Source: Flavobacterium sp. LC2016-12 (GTDB lineage: Bacteria > Bacteroidota > Bacteroidia > Flavobacteriales > Flavobacteriaceae). Taken from it: 64,000 nt of DNA. Positions 8,123 to 16,016 of the stretch are shown in pieces. A model generated the notes under the pieces. It made no database searches. It worked only from the letters and a program-made list of their open reading frames with translations, and had not been told where the DNA came from. A program made the position numbers and the translations under genes. Numbering within the stretch: the first letter of the stretch is position 1; the number at the start of each line of letters is the position of its first letter. Location: the NCBI RefSeq assembly GCF_015351595.1, contig NZ_JADKPT010000003.1, forward strand, positions 310,001-374,000, written 5' to 3'.

Positions 8123-8746
8123 ATGAAAAGACTTTTCTATTTTTTAGCAACACTCATTCTATTTTTGTCATGTACTGATAAAAATTTGATTACACCAGAA
8201 ATTGAATCCGATACTGCTAAATCAAATCAAAAGAAAGAGGAAGTAAAACCGATAATTGATACCATATTAAATGAAGGTAGCGTAATCATTTACGGAGATA
8301 CAACTATTCAAAAAGATAAAATTAAAGAAGTTCTAATAAAATTTGAACCATATATAACTTTTGATGATTTTAAAGTTAGCATCGAAAATGTCAAAGCTAA
8401 ACTTGACTTAAATTCTCACAAATTAGGAAGGCAATTCAGAACTGCAATTAGAGAAAATTATAATGATTCAGAAAATCTTTTTGCAGGACATTACACTTTT
8501 GCTACTTGGGGTTGTGGAAGTCCTTGTCAGATGAACGTACTAATCGACAGAAGAACTGGAAAAATATATGATGCTCCAGATTCATCAGTTGGCTCAGAAT
8601 TTAAAAAAGACAGTAGAATGTTAATTATAAATCCACCCGAAGAAACAAATTATTTTTACAATAATTGCGCATACTGTAAACCGGAAATATATATTTTAAA
8701 TGAAATAACAAAAAAGTTTGAAAAGAAAGAGCCTTTTAAAAAATAA
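8123..8746 (+). CDS. Small lipoprotein of unknown function (cassette 9)
   Basis: The protein is 207 residues from the ATG at 8123. A TTG at 8111 is in frame but lies on the recombination-site end. The signal peptide MKRLFYFLATLILFLSC ends in a lipobox (Cys 17). The mature domain contains ATWGCGSPCQMNVLIDRRTG and NNCAYCKPEIY, with two Cys pairs that could be disulfides or a metal site. No named family. Cassette ends TTGTATGCA (8111) and TGCATATAAC (8748) correspond. Only a few bases separate the site from the start codon, the shortest leader in the array. Confidence 0.75.
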   Translation: MKRLFYFLATLILFLSCTDKNLITPEIESDTAKSNQKKEEVKPIIDTILNEGSVIIYGDTTIQKDKIKEVLIKFEPYITFDDFKVSIENVKAKLDLNSHKLGRQFRTAIRENYNDSENLFAGHYTFATWGCGSPCQMNVLIDRRTGKIYDAPDSSVGSEFKKDSRMLIINPPEETNYFYNNCAYCKPEIYILNEITKKFEKKEPFKK

Positions 8747-8747
8747 C

Positions 8748-8923
8748 TGCATATAACAACTACTAAAACGAATTTGGACAATAGCCTTTCCCGAAGTATC
8801 GGTAGGAAAGTTGATTTTGTCTTTGGTATGATTTGCTTCCTCTGTCCGGTATCGGAGTGGCAAATCGAAAGAATAGGCTTAATATAGCACCAAACCCAAT
8901 TTTGCCCCAAAACCTTAGTTGTC
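8748..8923 (+). repeat. attC-like element 9 (longest, degenerate)
   Basis: The left end TGCATATAACAAC lies at 8748-8760 and the right end is AAC-CTTAGTTGTC (G of GTT replaced by C) at 8911-8923. The arms ACTAAAACGAATTTGG and CCAAACCCAATTTTG pair in part. Two extra CCG-TATCGG motifs in the centre make it about 40 bases longer than the others. Confidence 0.65.
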
Positions 8924-8954
8924 AAGCTAAAACAAAACTCTATAAAAACTTAAA

Positions 8955-9494
8955 ATGGAACAAACTTTATTTCCGACTTTAAATACTGAAAGACTTTTAC
9001 TTCGACAAATAAAGCAAGAAGATATTCAAATTATTTACAGCGGACTTTCAAATCCTGAAGTAATAAAATATTACGGAATTAGTTTTGATAGCTTGAAAGC
9101 TACCCAAGAGCAAATGATTTGGTTTAAAAATTTAGAAGAAACTGAAACAGGAATCTGGTGGGGCATTTGTTCAAAGGATAACAAAATATTTTACGGAGCT
9201 GGTGGATTTAATAACTTGAATAAAGAACACAAAAAAGCAGAAATCGGATTTTGGCTTCTTCCTGAATTTTGGAAAAATGGATTTATGCAAGAAGCTTTTC
9301 CAATAATTTGCAATTACGGTTTTGAAAAACTCAAACTAAATAGAATTGAAGGCTTCGTGGAAAGCAAAAATAAAAACTGTAAAAAAGCTATTGAAAAAAT
9401 GAATTTTAAACTCGAAGGAACAATGCGAGAGCGCGAAATTAAAAATGGTGAATATTTAAATGTAGATATTTACTCGAAACTAAAAAATGATTAA
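8955..9494 (+). CDS. GNAT family N-acetyltransferase, RimJ/RimL-like (cassette 10)
   Basis: The protein is 179 residues, cytoplasmic. It opens LNTERLLLRQIKQEDIQIIY, the typical start of RimJ/RimL-type (Acetyltransf_3) enzymes, and has AEIGFWLLPEFWKNGFMQEA (acetyl-CoA binding strand-loop-helix), then NRIEGFVESKNKNCKKAIEK and GTMREREIKNGEYLNVDIYS near the end. These enzymes transfer acetyl from acetyl-CoA to protein N-termini or small amines; the substrate cannot be told here. It is the last cassette. Its start GTTGTC-type end (8919) and GAACAGCTAAC at 9502 correspond with one inserted base. Confidence 0.9.
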   Translation: MEQTLFPTLNTERLLLRQIKQEDIQIIYSGLSNPEVIKYYGISFDSLKATQEQMIWFKNLEETETGIWWGICSKDNKIFYGAGGFNNLNKEHKKAEIGFWLLPEFWKNGFMQEAFPIICNYGFEKLKLNRIEGFVESKNKNCKKAIEKMNFKLEGTMREREIKNGEYLNVDIYSKLKND

Positions 9495-9497
9495 AAA

Positions 9498-9512
9498 GCC
9501 CGAACAGCTAAC
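9498..9512 (+). repeat. Left end only of attC-like element 10 (array border)
   Basis: GCCCGAACAGCTAAC resembles the left end of element 7 and follows the GNAT gene at the usual distance, but the conserved centre and the right half are missing. The sequence runs straight into the 3' end of the opposing regulator gene. Confidence 0.55.
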
Positions 9513-9528
9513 AGCAGTTCATAGTATT

Positions 9529-10443
9529 TTATACAACGCTAATTTCAAGCTTATACCCTTTTCCGCGTACCACAACAATTTTTATATTGGGATCAAATTC
9601 CAGTTTTTTTCTAAGCTTTGATATGAACATATCCAGGCTACGTCCCACAATAACACCTTCATCTTCCCATATCTCTTTTTGAATTCGGCTTTTCTCTACA
9701 ATCTCGTTGGGAGACAAGGCAAAAATGAGTAGCAAACGGGTTTCAGTTCCGGTTAGATCTATTGTGTTTTCGTTTACAACAAGTTTCTTGTTTATCGTAT
9801 CAAACAGCCCGGAGCCAATAGTGATTATATCGCTATGTCCATTTTTAGATAAAGATTTTTTCGACTTAAAAGGTTTCAAAAGAATAAATCCTAAAAATCC
9901 CAGAAAGGACAGACCTCCCAGAAGATATCCATTTTTAACTATATTTATACCTGTTGGTTTAAATTTAATGCTAATCGTATAACAGGCTTTGGGCTGCTTT
10001 CTTCCTGAGCAGGCTACAATATTATCTTTCTTGTTTTTGGATATAGCATATCCATAGGCCACGCTTGAATCACTACAATTCAGAACGTTAACAATATAAT
10101 TACCTGCAAACGGGGCTTCGTCTAGAAAACGACTGGTCGTACTCATTAAGCTGTCTGGCTGAAAAGTAAAATCACTCTCAAAACGAATCAAATATTCATT
10201 TTCTGCAATTTTTTTTACAGGCAGCACTCGTGATATACTATCTCCCGACTGTAGGAGTATTTCATGTCCTATTTTACGGAGTAAAACTTCTCTTCTGGCA
10301 AAGTTAAAGTCATCACTATCTTCACTGCTAAAAGCAGCACAGATTAAACAGATAAGTGAGAGGAGTAATAATCCTAACACGTATTTGCGTTTTCCTAAAA
10401 GGAGATTTCTGCTATTGAACATAGTTTCAAGTTTTATTTGCAA
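9529..10443 (-). CDS. Membrane-anchored winged-helix transcription regulator
   Basis: The protein is 304 residues. A short N-terminus is followed by a membrane helix (about 20-38), a periplasmic domain of roughly 130 residues, a second membrane helix (about 170-190), and a C-terminal OmpR/PhoB-type winged helix (about 215-304) with the family text TETRLLLIFALSPNEIV, SRIQKEIWEDE and SLDMFISKLRKKLEFDP. No receiver domain is present, so it likely senses a periplasmic signal directly, like ToxR or CadC, although the DNA-binding part is C-terminal rather than N-terminal. The ATG at 10422 is an alternative start. It is divergent from a small secreted protein, a likely target. Confidence 0.85.
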   Translation of the reverse strand: MQIKLETMFNSRNLLLGKRKYVLGLLLLSLICLICAAFSSEDSDDFNFARREVLLRKIGHEILLQSGDSISRVLPVKKIAENEYLIRFESDFTFQPDSLMSTTSRFLDEAPFAGNYIVNVLNCSDSSVAYGYAISKNKKDNIVACSGRKQPKACYTISIKFKPTGINIVKNGYLLGGLSFLGFLGFILLKPFKSKKSLSKNGHSDIITIGSGLFDTINKKLVVNENTIDLTGTETRLLLIFALSPNEIVEKSRIQKEIWEDEGVIVGRSLDMFISKLRKKLEFDPNIKIVVVRGKGYKLEISVV

Positions 10444-10505
10444 AGTTTACATTTTTCTGTTATTAAACATAGTGTCAAGTTTTTATTTACAAAGTTTACA
10501 TTTTT
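10413..10505. repeat. Tandem duplication of 44-45 bp over the regulator start
   Basis: The block 10413-10456 is repeated at 10461-10505 with few changes. Both contain AACATAGT, TTATTT and AAAGTTTACATTTTT. It duplicates the start-codon region of the regulator and brings a second ATG context upstream. It may be a duplicated promoter or binding site. Confidence 0.7.
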
Positions 10506-10537
10506 ATTTACAATTATAAGCCCATAAGCAGCAAAAT

Positions 10538-10554
10538 AGTAAAGTAATTTTACT
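10538..10554. promoter_or_regulatory. Palindrome in divergent promoter region
   Basis: AGTAAA-gtaat-TTTACT is a 6 bp arm palindrome about 53 bases before the secreted-protein gene. A possible operator for the adjacent regulator; inference only. Confidence 0.3.
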
Positions 10555-10606
10555 TCATAAACTTGAAATGAGATAAAACTTTATTACTAATTAAAACAAC
10601 AAAAAG

Positions 10607-11173
10607 ATGAAAAAAATCCTTTATGTGCTGATCTTATCACTGGTTGTGGTAAGCGGTGCGGTATTTGCTAATCGTGAAATTAAAAATAAAACTCCTAAAA
10701 AGTCAATCTCAAAGCCGCTTTCTGATGCTGAAAGGAAAGCTGGTTTAAAAAAGTGGGAAGCTACACCTGATGGTGTCCTATACAAAAAATGGCAAGCGTC
10801 TGCTGCAGGTCAAAAAGTGCATGCCAGCGTTACTAAAATAAGCAAGTCCGTAATAGAATATACCAATATGGAAGCAGTTGTAACCTCTCTTTCTCTTCCG
10901 CCAGACTCAAGATTAGGTTTCGGCATGATGGTCAGAATTGATGGTGACGATTATATTCTTGTTTTTGGACCAGAAAGGGTTGGTACGAATATTTTGAGTT
11001 CTAAATATGAATTTGAGCAATTACATCAGCTGAAAGTTAACGACAAAATAATTATAAGAAGCCATCACATATCGCAGGCACCAAAATATTCTTATCCCAT
11101 AATAGCGGGCGACTATGTAGAACGAGATGGCAAAATACTTTATAAACGTGAAGTCAACAAAGATGGTTGTTAA
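10607..11173 (+). CDS. Secreted hypothetical protein divergent from the regulator
   Basis: The protein is 188 residues. The signal peptide ends near AVFAN (about 22) with no Cys, so it is a periplasmic or secreted soluble protein. The mature N-terminus is Lys-rich. A repeated WEATPDGVLYKKW and WQASAAGQKVH phrase follows, then a beta-rich domain (VRIDGDDYILVFGPERV, VNDKIIIRSHHIS, YVERDGKILYKR) that reads like an OB or SH3-like barrel. No family name. It faces a membrane-bound winged-helix regulator across 163 bases, which suggests control by it. A hairpin terminator lies downstream. Confidence 0.75.
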   Translation: MKKILYVLILSLVVVSGAVFANREIKNKTPKKSISKPLSDAERKAGLKKWEATPDGVLYKKWQASAAGQKVHASVTKISKSVIEYTNMEAVVTSLSLPPDSRLGFGMMVRIDGDDYILVFGPERVGTNILSSKYEFEQLHQLKVNDKIIIRSHHISQAPKYSYPIIAGDYVERDGKILYKREVNKDGC

Positions 11174-11251
11174 TTAAATAAAACATGATATAGCTTAATT
11201 TAAAATTTGTCTGTACGACTTTGAAAAGTTTCTTGGCTCCTAGAAATAGCA

Positions 11252-11285
11252 AAAGCCTTCTTTTCTAAACAGATAAGAAGGCTTA
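11252..11285. terminator. Bidirectional hairpin terminator
   Basis: AAGCCTTCTT and AAGAAGGCTT form a stem between two convergent genes, with T-rich sequence on one side and A-rich on the other. Confidence 0.75.
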
Positions 11286-11306
11286 ATTATATTTGTTTTG
11301 AAAACT

Positions 11307-12329
11307 CTAGCGCCACCCCAGTTCAGGAGCAATATATTTTAGAATAGACGATAGTATGTGAACATTATAATCTACACCTAAAGTGTTGGGAATAGTCAAA
11401 AGTAGCGTATCAGCTTCCTGAATAGCTTCATCTTGTGCCAGCTCTGCAATGAGTTTGTCCGGTTCCGCTGCATAACTCTTTCCGAAAATTGCCCGTTTAT
11501 CTCTTTCTATATTTCCAAAACTATCAGATCCTTTACCCTGATCTCCAAAGTAATATTTGTCCTGATCGTTGACTAATGCAAAAATAGAACGACTAACTGA
11601 AACTCTTGCTTCGTGCTTGTGTCCTGCTTTTTTCCAGGCTTCTTTATACAACCTGATCTGCTCCGCTTGCTGAATATGGAAAGGTTTACCATTTTCATCA
11701 TACTTTAGAGTAGAACTTTGCAGATGCATTCCATTTTCAGCTGCCCAAACTGCCGTAGCATTTGAAGCAGCTCCCCACCAAATTCGTTCCCTTAAACCTT
11801 CTGAATGCGGTTCAAGACGCAATAATCCTGGCGGATTCGGAAACATGGGATATGGATTTGGCTCTGCAAATCCCTCACCATTAAGCTTATCCAAAAACTC
11901 TAAGGCTTTTGTACGTCCCATATCGGCGTCAGTTTCACCTTCCATCGGTTCATAACCAAAAGCGCGCCAGCCATCAATAACCTGTTCCGGTGATCCTCTG
12001 CTGATTCCTAATTGTAAACGTCCTCCTGAAATTAAGTCGGCAGCACTGGCGTCTTCTACCATATACAGCGGATTCTCGTACCGCATATCGATCACACCTG
12101 TCCCGATCTCTATTTTACTCGTTTTGGCCCCTATGGCTGAAAGTAAAGGAAAGGGCGATGCTAACTGCGTAGCAAAATGATGCACGCGGAAGTAAGCTCC
12201 ATCAATACCAATTTCTTCTGCCGCCACAGCCAAATCAATAGACTGAAGCAGTGTGTCGCCTGGAGTACGAGTTTGATAGGAAGGATGATTGGCCCAGTGT
12301 CCAAACGATAAAAATCCTATTTTCTTCAT
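11307..12329 (-). CDS. LLM class flavin-dependent oxidoreductase (luciferase-like)
   Basis: The protein is about 340 residues from the ATG at 12329, which gives the family start MKKIGFLSFGHWANHP. An upstream ATG at 12338 is also possible. The luciferase-like TIM barrel text is clear: AAEEIGIDGAYFRVHHF, KTSKIEIGTGVIDMRYENP, AADLISGGRLQLGISRGSP and the C-terminal LLLTIPNTLGVDYN. Such enzymes use reduced FMN to oxidise small organic molecules; the substrate is unknown. A single gene, convergent with the secreted protein and bounded by terminators. Seven ATT repeats sit directly upstream. Confidence 0.92.
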   Translation of the reverse strand: MKKIGFLSFGHWANHPSYQTRTPGDTLLQSIDLAVAAEEIGIDGAYFRVHHFATQLASPFPLLSAIGAKTSKIEIGTGVIDMRYENPLYMVEDASAADLISGGRLQLGISRGSPEQVIDGWRAFGYEPMEGETDADMGRTKALEFLDKLNGEGFAEPNPYPMFPNPPGLLRLEPHSEGLRERIWWGAASNATAVWAAENGMHLQSSTLKYDENGKPFHIQQAEQIRLYKEAWKKAGHKHEARVSVSRSIFALVNDQDKYYFGDQGKGSDSFGNIERDKRAIFGKSYAAEPDKLIAELAQDEAIQEADTLLLTIPNTLGVDYNVHILSSILKYIAPELGWR

Positions 12330-12343
12330 CGGTAGCATTATTA

Positions 12344-12364
12344 ATTATTATTATTATTATTATT
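12344..12364. repeat. Trinucleotide repeat (ATT)7 upstream of the LLM gene
   Basis: Seven perfect ATT units begin 15 bases before the chosen start codon (6 bases before the alternative one). Length changes would alter promoter or leader spacing without a frameshift. Confidence 0.85.
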
Positions 12365-12795
12365 CCAAATATACGCATCATTATCGAATCAAGCTAAAGG
12401 CTTTTCTATGTAAACCTAAGAGATCTATATTTTGGTGATAGTATTATTTCGGATCTAGATTAATTCACGATTTAACCTTTTATTCATTACCCTGCTTCTC
12501 CATCAAGAAGTCATTTTTTTTCTTCTTATTTAATAATGAATTTAATAAAAATCACTGGATTCTACTATAATCTAATTGGGTTCCATTCTAAAAGCTGTAT
12601 TCGAACTAATTAATTTAATTCCTTAATCCTTTTTCTTTATTTTTAATACTACAAAATGGTTTCATTTTATAAAATGCAACCGAATAACTCGTAGGTTTTA
12701 GTATTTAACTCGTTAATTTTATCAGTCAAATATATTCGTTTCCAACACAGTAAAATTTGCGTTTTTTCTTTGTATTTCAACCATAAAAACTCACT
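12365..12795. other. Divergent intergenic region, LLM gene and sulfatase 1
   Basis: About 430 AT-rich bases with no gene. It must hold promoters for both divergent genes. No clear palindrome; repeated TTTTATAAAATG-like text around 12655-12675. Confidence 0.5.
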
Positions 12796-15186
12796 ATGAA
12801 AAATTTTCTCTCACTCACTGGCTTTATTGTATTGATGGTTTTTGGATCCTCCGTTAATGCTCAGGAGAATTCTTCTCCACAAAACTGGCCTGACAGAACC
12901 TCATTGCCTATTGAACCTTATCAAAAGGTAGGCAAAGTAGCACCGACAATTAAAGATTCTGATCCAATCAAATGGCCTAAAGAAATCAGCGCCCCGGAAG
13001 GAGCACCAAATGTATTGTTGATTATGATTGATGATGTTGGTTTTGGCGCAAGTTCAACCTTTGGAGGTCCAATTCCAACTCCAAATTTTGATGCTCTTGC
13101 CAAAAACGGATTAAGATACAATCGTTTTCATACAACAGCGGTTTGTTCGCCTTCCAGAGCTGCATTAATCACAGGAAGAAATCATCATACAGCTGCAACA
13201 GGAATTATTATGGAATTTTCAACGCCTTATCCGGGCTATAATAGTTTAGTGCCACGAAGCGTTGCTACTATTGGTAAGATATTGACTGATAATGGATACG
13301 GAACTTCATGGTTTGGTAAAAATCATAATGTTCCAGATTGGATGACTACTCCGGCAGGACCATTTAATTTATGGCCTACTGGTTTAGGATTTGAGTATTT
13401 TTATGGATTTCTTGGTGCGGATGCACATCAATTCAGACCTGCTTTATTTGAAGGTACAAAGGCTGTTGATCCCTATTTAAAAGATGAAAAAGTAGATAAT
13501 AATTACATTTTAGACGAAGATTTGGCAAATCATGCTATTCGTTGGATTCAGACACAAAAAAATGTTTCGCCAAATAAACCTTTCTTTGCTTACTATACAC
13601 CCGGTACAGCACATGCACCACATCAGGCTCCCAAAGAATGGATTGCTAAATTTAAAGGTAAATTTGATCAGGGATTTGACAAGCAACGTATAGCAACCTA
13701 CGAAAATCAAAAGAAACTAGGTATTATACCATCGGATGCATTATTAGCTGCAACACCCCCAGAATATCAAAAATGGGATGCGCTTACTCCGGGAATGAAA
13801 AAAGTAGCTGCCAGAGAAATGGAAGTTTACGCTGCTATGTTGGCTTATTGCGATTATCAAATTGGAAGAGTTATTCAGTCTGTTAAAGATTTGGGAGAAT
13901 TAGATAATACCATGATTATCTTTATAATGGGTGATAATGGCGCCAGTGCAGAAGATCCAACAGGTCACGGAATGACCAGTGAGATTGGTATGTTGGTAAA
14001 CGGTGAAGTTGATACAGAAGAATATATGCTAAAGCACCTGGACGATTTTGGCGGGCCATGGATGGGAGAACATTATTCTCATGGTTGGGCTCATGCCATG
14101 AATACTCCTTTTCAATGGGATAAAAAGATCGCCTCTCATTTAGGAGGCAGCCGTACCGGTATGGTTATTTCATGGCCGGCAAGAATTAAACAGACAGGTC
14201 AAATCAGAAGCCAGTTTGCTCATATTACAGATATTGTACCGACGATTTTAGAAGCAGCCAATATTCCACAGCCCAAAAAGGTAGACGGTTTTGAACAAAC
14301 GCCAATTGCGGGAAAAAGTCTTGTGTATTCATTTGATAATGCAAATGCGCCTGAAACCCATAAAACACAGTATTTTGAAGTTATTGCCAATAGAGGTTTT
14401 TATAAAGATGGCTGGCTGGCAAGTACAACACCAAAAAATCTTCCGTGGCAAGGCCACCCTGTACCCTCAGAAGATCCTGTTAAAGATTATAAATGGGAAC
14501 TATATGATCTTACAAAAGATTACAGCCAGGCGAATGATATTGCAGCACAAAATCCGGAAAAATTAAAAGAAATGCAAAAAGCTTTTATGGAAGAAGCAGA
14601 GAAATATAAAGTCTTTCCATTTGATGACCGTTATATTGACAGAGTAAATCCGGAGAATCGACCAAAATTTAACGAAGGCAGAACAAAATTCACTTTTCAT
14701 CAAGGAATCTCACGTATTACAGAAGGAATGGCGCCTAACATGAAAAACACATCGTTCAGCATAACGGCAGATATTGATGTAAAAGCAGGCCAGGAAGGTA
14801 TGATTATTACGCAAGGCGGTTATTTTGCCGGTTTAGCATTGATGCTTCAAAAAGGAAAACCAACATTTGCCTATGCATTTTCGCATTATCCAGAACATAA
14901 ATGGAGTATTCAATCGCCTACGGCCCTAACAGCAGGAAAACATACCATTATATTGAATTTTGATTACGCTGGTGGCGGAGTTGGAAAAGCGGCAAAAGCT
15001 ACCTTAATGGTCGATGGTAAAAAAGTAGCCAGCGGTGATATTTCTAAAACAGTTCCAAGTAGGTTCTCTTCTGATGAAACTTTAGACGTAGGCGAAGACT
15101 TTGGTACACCAGTAAACAGAACTTACGATGCTCCTTTTACTTTTCAGGGCAAAATCGAGAAAGTTACGGTGGACTTAAAACCTTAG
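12796..15186 (+). CDS. Arylsulfatase, Cys-type, secreted (sulfatase 1)
   Basis: The protein is 796 residues with signal peptide 1-23 (cleavage after NAQ). The metal-binding Asp pair lies in VLLIMIDDVGFG (Asp79, Asp80). The formylglycine motif CSPSRAALITGR has Cys117, which would be converted to formylglycine by a maturase not found in this window. The catalytic domain extends to about 590. A C-terminal beta-sandwich of about 180 residues contains the LNFDYAGGGVGK and VDGKKVASG phrases also seen in sulfatase 2. Family S1 enzymes remove sulfate esters from aryl compounds or glycans. A paralogue lies 4 kb away on the other strand. Followed by a hairpin terminator. Confidence 0.95.
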   Translation: MKNFLSLTGFIVLMVFGSSVNAQENSSPQNWPDRTSLPIEPYQKVGKVAPTIKDSDPIKWPKEISAPEGAPNVLLIMIDDVGFGASSTFGGPIPTPNFDALAKNGLRYNRFHTTAVCSPSRAALITGRNHHTAATGIIMEFSTPYPGYNSLVPRSVATIGKILTDNGYGTSWFGKNHNVPDWMTTPAGPFNLWPTGLGFEYFYGFLGADAHQFRPALFEGTKAVDPYLKDEKVDNNYILDEDLANHAIRWIQTQKNVSPNKPFFAYYTPGTAHAPHQAPKEWIAKFKGKFDQGFDKQRIATYENQKKLGIIPSDALLAATPPEYQKWDALTPGMKKVAAREMEVYAAMLAYCDYQIGRVIQSVKDLGELDNTMIIFIMGDNGASAEDPTGHGMTSEIGMLVNGEVDTEEYMLKHLDDFGGPWMGEHYSHGWAHAMNTPFQWDKKIASHLGGSRTGMVISWPARIKQTGQIRSQFAHITDIVPTILEAANIPQPKKVDGFEQTPIAGKSLVYSFDNANAPETHKTQYFEVIANRGFYKDGWLASTTPKNLPWQGHPVPSEDPVKDYKWELYDLTKDYSQANDIAAQNPEKLKEMQKAFMEEAEKYKVFPFDDRYIDRVNPENRPKFNEGRTKFTFHQGISRITEGMAPNMKNTSFSITADIDVKAGQEGMIITQGGYFAGLALMLQKGKPTFAYAFSHYPEHKWSIQSPTALTAGKHTIILNFDYAGGGVGKAAKATLMVDGKKVASGDISKTVPSRFSSDETLDVGEDFGTPVNRTYDAPFTFQGKIEKVTVDLKP

Positions 15187-15236
15187 TTATTCTATACACT
15201 AAATTATAGTCAGCATTTTACTTCATAAAATAACAT

Positions 15237-15276
15237 AAAAAATCCTCCAAAATCAATTATATTTTTGGAGGATTTT
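15237..15276 (+). terminator. Hairpin terminator after sulfatase 1
   Basis: AATCCTCCAAAA and TTTTTGGAGGATTTT form a stem with a short AT loop about 50 bases after the stop codon. Confidence 0.75.
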
Positions 15277-15537
15277 CAGTTTTATTACAGTTACTTCTAT
15301 TTAAATATCTATTCAATATTATATTTAAATATCAATCTTCTACACCTTCAATGCGTTCAAAAATTTCTTTCACTTTTGATTTACTCCTTTATGTAAAGAA
15401 TATCATTAGCGCTTCATAAATATCGAATTGGGTTCAATTGGTACCAATTACATTTACCTAATGACACTCGCTACATAAACTGATAATTATAGAAATTCAA
15501 TTTAATTTTCTGTAACGCTTTCCAATTATTCTATAGC

Positions 15538-15545
15538 TAAATTTG
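15538..15545 (+). promoter_or_regulatory. Bacteroidota -7 box TAAATTTG
   Basis: An exact TAnnTTTG match 82 bases before the acidic-protein gene. No good TTTG box at -33. The rest of the 440 bp gap from 15187 shows only the terminator and a GGAAG-TTTT-CTTCC hairpin at about 15581. Confidence 0.4.
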
Positions 15546-15626
15546 TAAAAATACAAGCCATTAAAAAAAGTAAAAGCCCTGGAAGTTTTCTTCCATTCGA
15601 CAAAAAAAGAATTAAAATTAAACATC

Positions 15627-16001
15627 ATGGAAAAGTATAATAATGAAAATTATGGTCAGACAGATCCAGATTTTATAGATCAGGAAACACTTATTGATAA
15701 CGATAATTATAAAAAAGAGGAAGATCCGTATGAACAGCATTATAACGGAGAATTTATAGGAGATGTGAATCACGAGACCAATGATTACAGCCGAAATGAA
15801 AATATTCCGAACGAAGAAAGAATCATTAATGAGGATGGTTTAATTACCAATGACGAAGAAAAGGATACAGAATATGTTCCGGATGACGTCGATGATCATA
15901 ATAAACCTGACGATGATGAAGAAGAACATATAGATGATGATCTTGATGAAATGGATGACTTTGAAGCGGAACATTTTCCTGAAACACATCCCAGAGAATA
16001 A
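15627..16001 (+). CDS. Highly acidic hypothetical protein
   Basis: The protein is 124 residues, with no signal peptide or membrane segment. It is extremely rich in Asp, Glu and Asn, with a near-continuous acidic stretch in the C-terminal third (PDDVDDHNKPDDDEEEHIDD). It probably lacks stable structure and may bind cations or basic proteins. Small acidic proteins like this are common in Flavobacterium near stress genes, but I cannot name it. First gene of a three-gene cluster, with 15 bases to the next gene. Confidence 0.7.
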   Translation: MEKYNNENYGQTDPDFIDQETLIDNDNYKKEEDPYEQHYNGEFIGDVNHETNDYSRNENIPNEERIINEDGLITNDEEKDTEYVPDDVDDHNKPDDDEEEHIDDDLDEMDDFEAEHFPETHPRE

Positions 16002-16016
16002 GAAACACGTCAGTTT

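Larger units (their letters stand above)
1..9512 (+). mobile_element. Candidate integron-like gene cassette array without integrase in view
   Basis: About ten units, each one short + strand gene followed by a 130-180 bp attC-like element ending AAC-GTT. For most units the GTT plus following bases at the start are the reverse complement of the bases right after the gene: GTTGTGCGTC at 867 with GACGCACAAC at 1448 (10 of 10), and GTTATAGGCAATTC at 6081 with GAACTGCCTATAAC at 6535 (13 of 14). This is how integron cassettes are built, because the two ends join in the circular form. Inner arms also pair within each element. One unit is interrupted by a 2.5 kb gene and the last element is truncated. 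No tyrosine recombinase lies in the window. By integron logic it would be to the left. The sites are seen; the integron reading is inference. Confidence 0.75.

Noticed and set aside
1..9512. Repeats as a CRISPR array
   Set aside because: Units are 130-180 bp, imperfect, paired-arm elements spaced by whole genes of 400-640 bp; no short direct repeats with uniform spacers and no cas genes.
1..9512. Array as insertion sequences or a transposon
   Set aside because: No transposase or recombinase gene in the stretch, and the terminal repeats differ from unit to unit instead of being shared by a family.
14291..14566. 91-codon + strand frame inside sulfatase 1
   Set aside because: Fully inside the sulfatase gene in another frame, no start context or recognisable domain; shadow frame.
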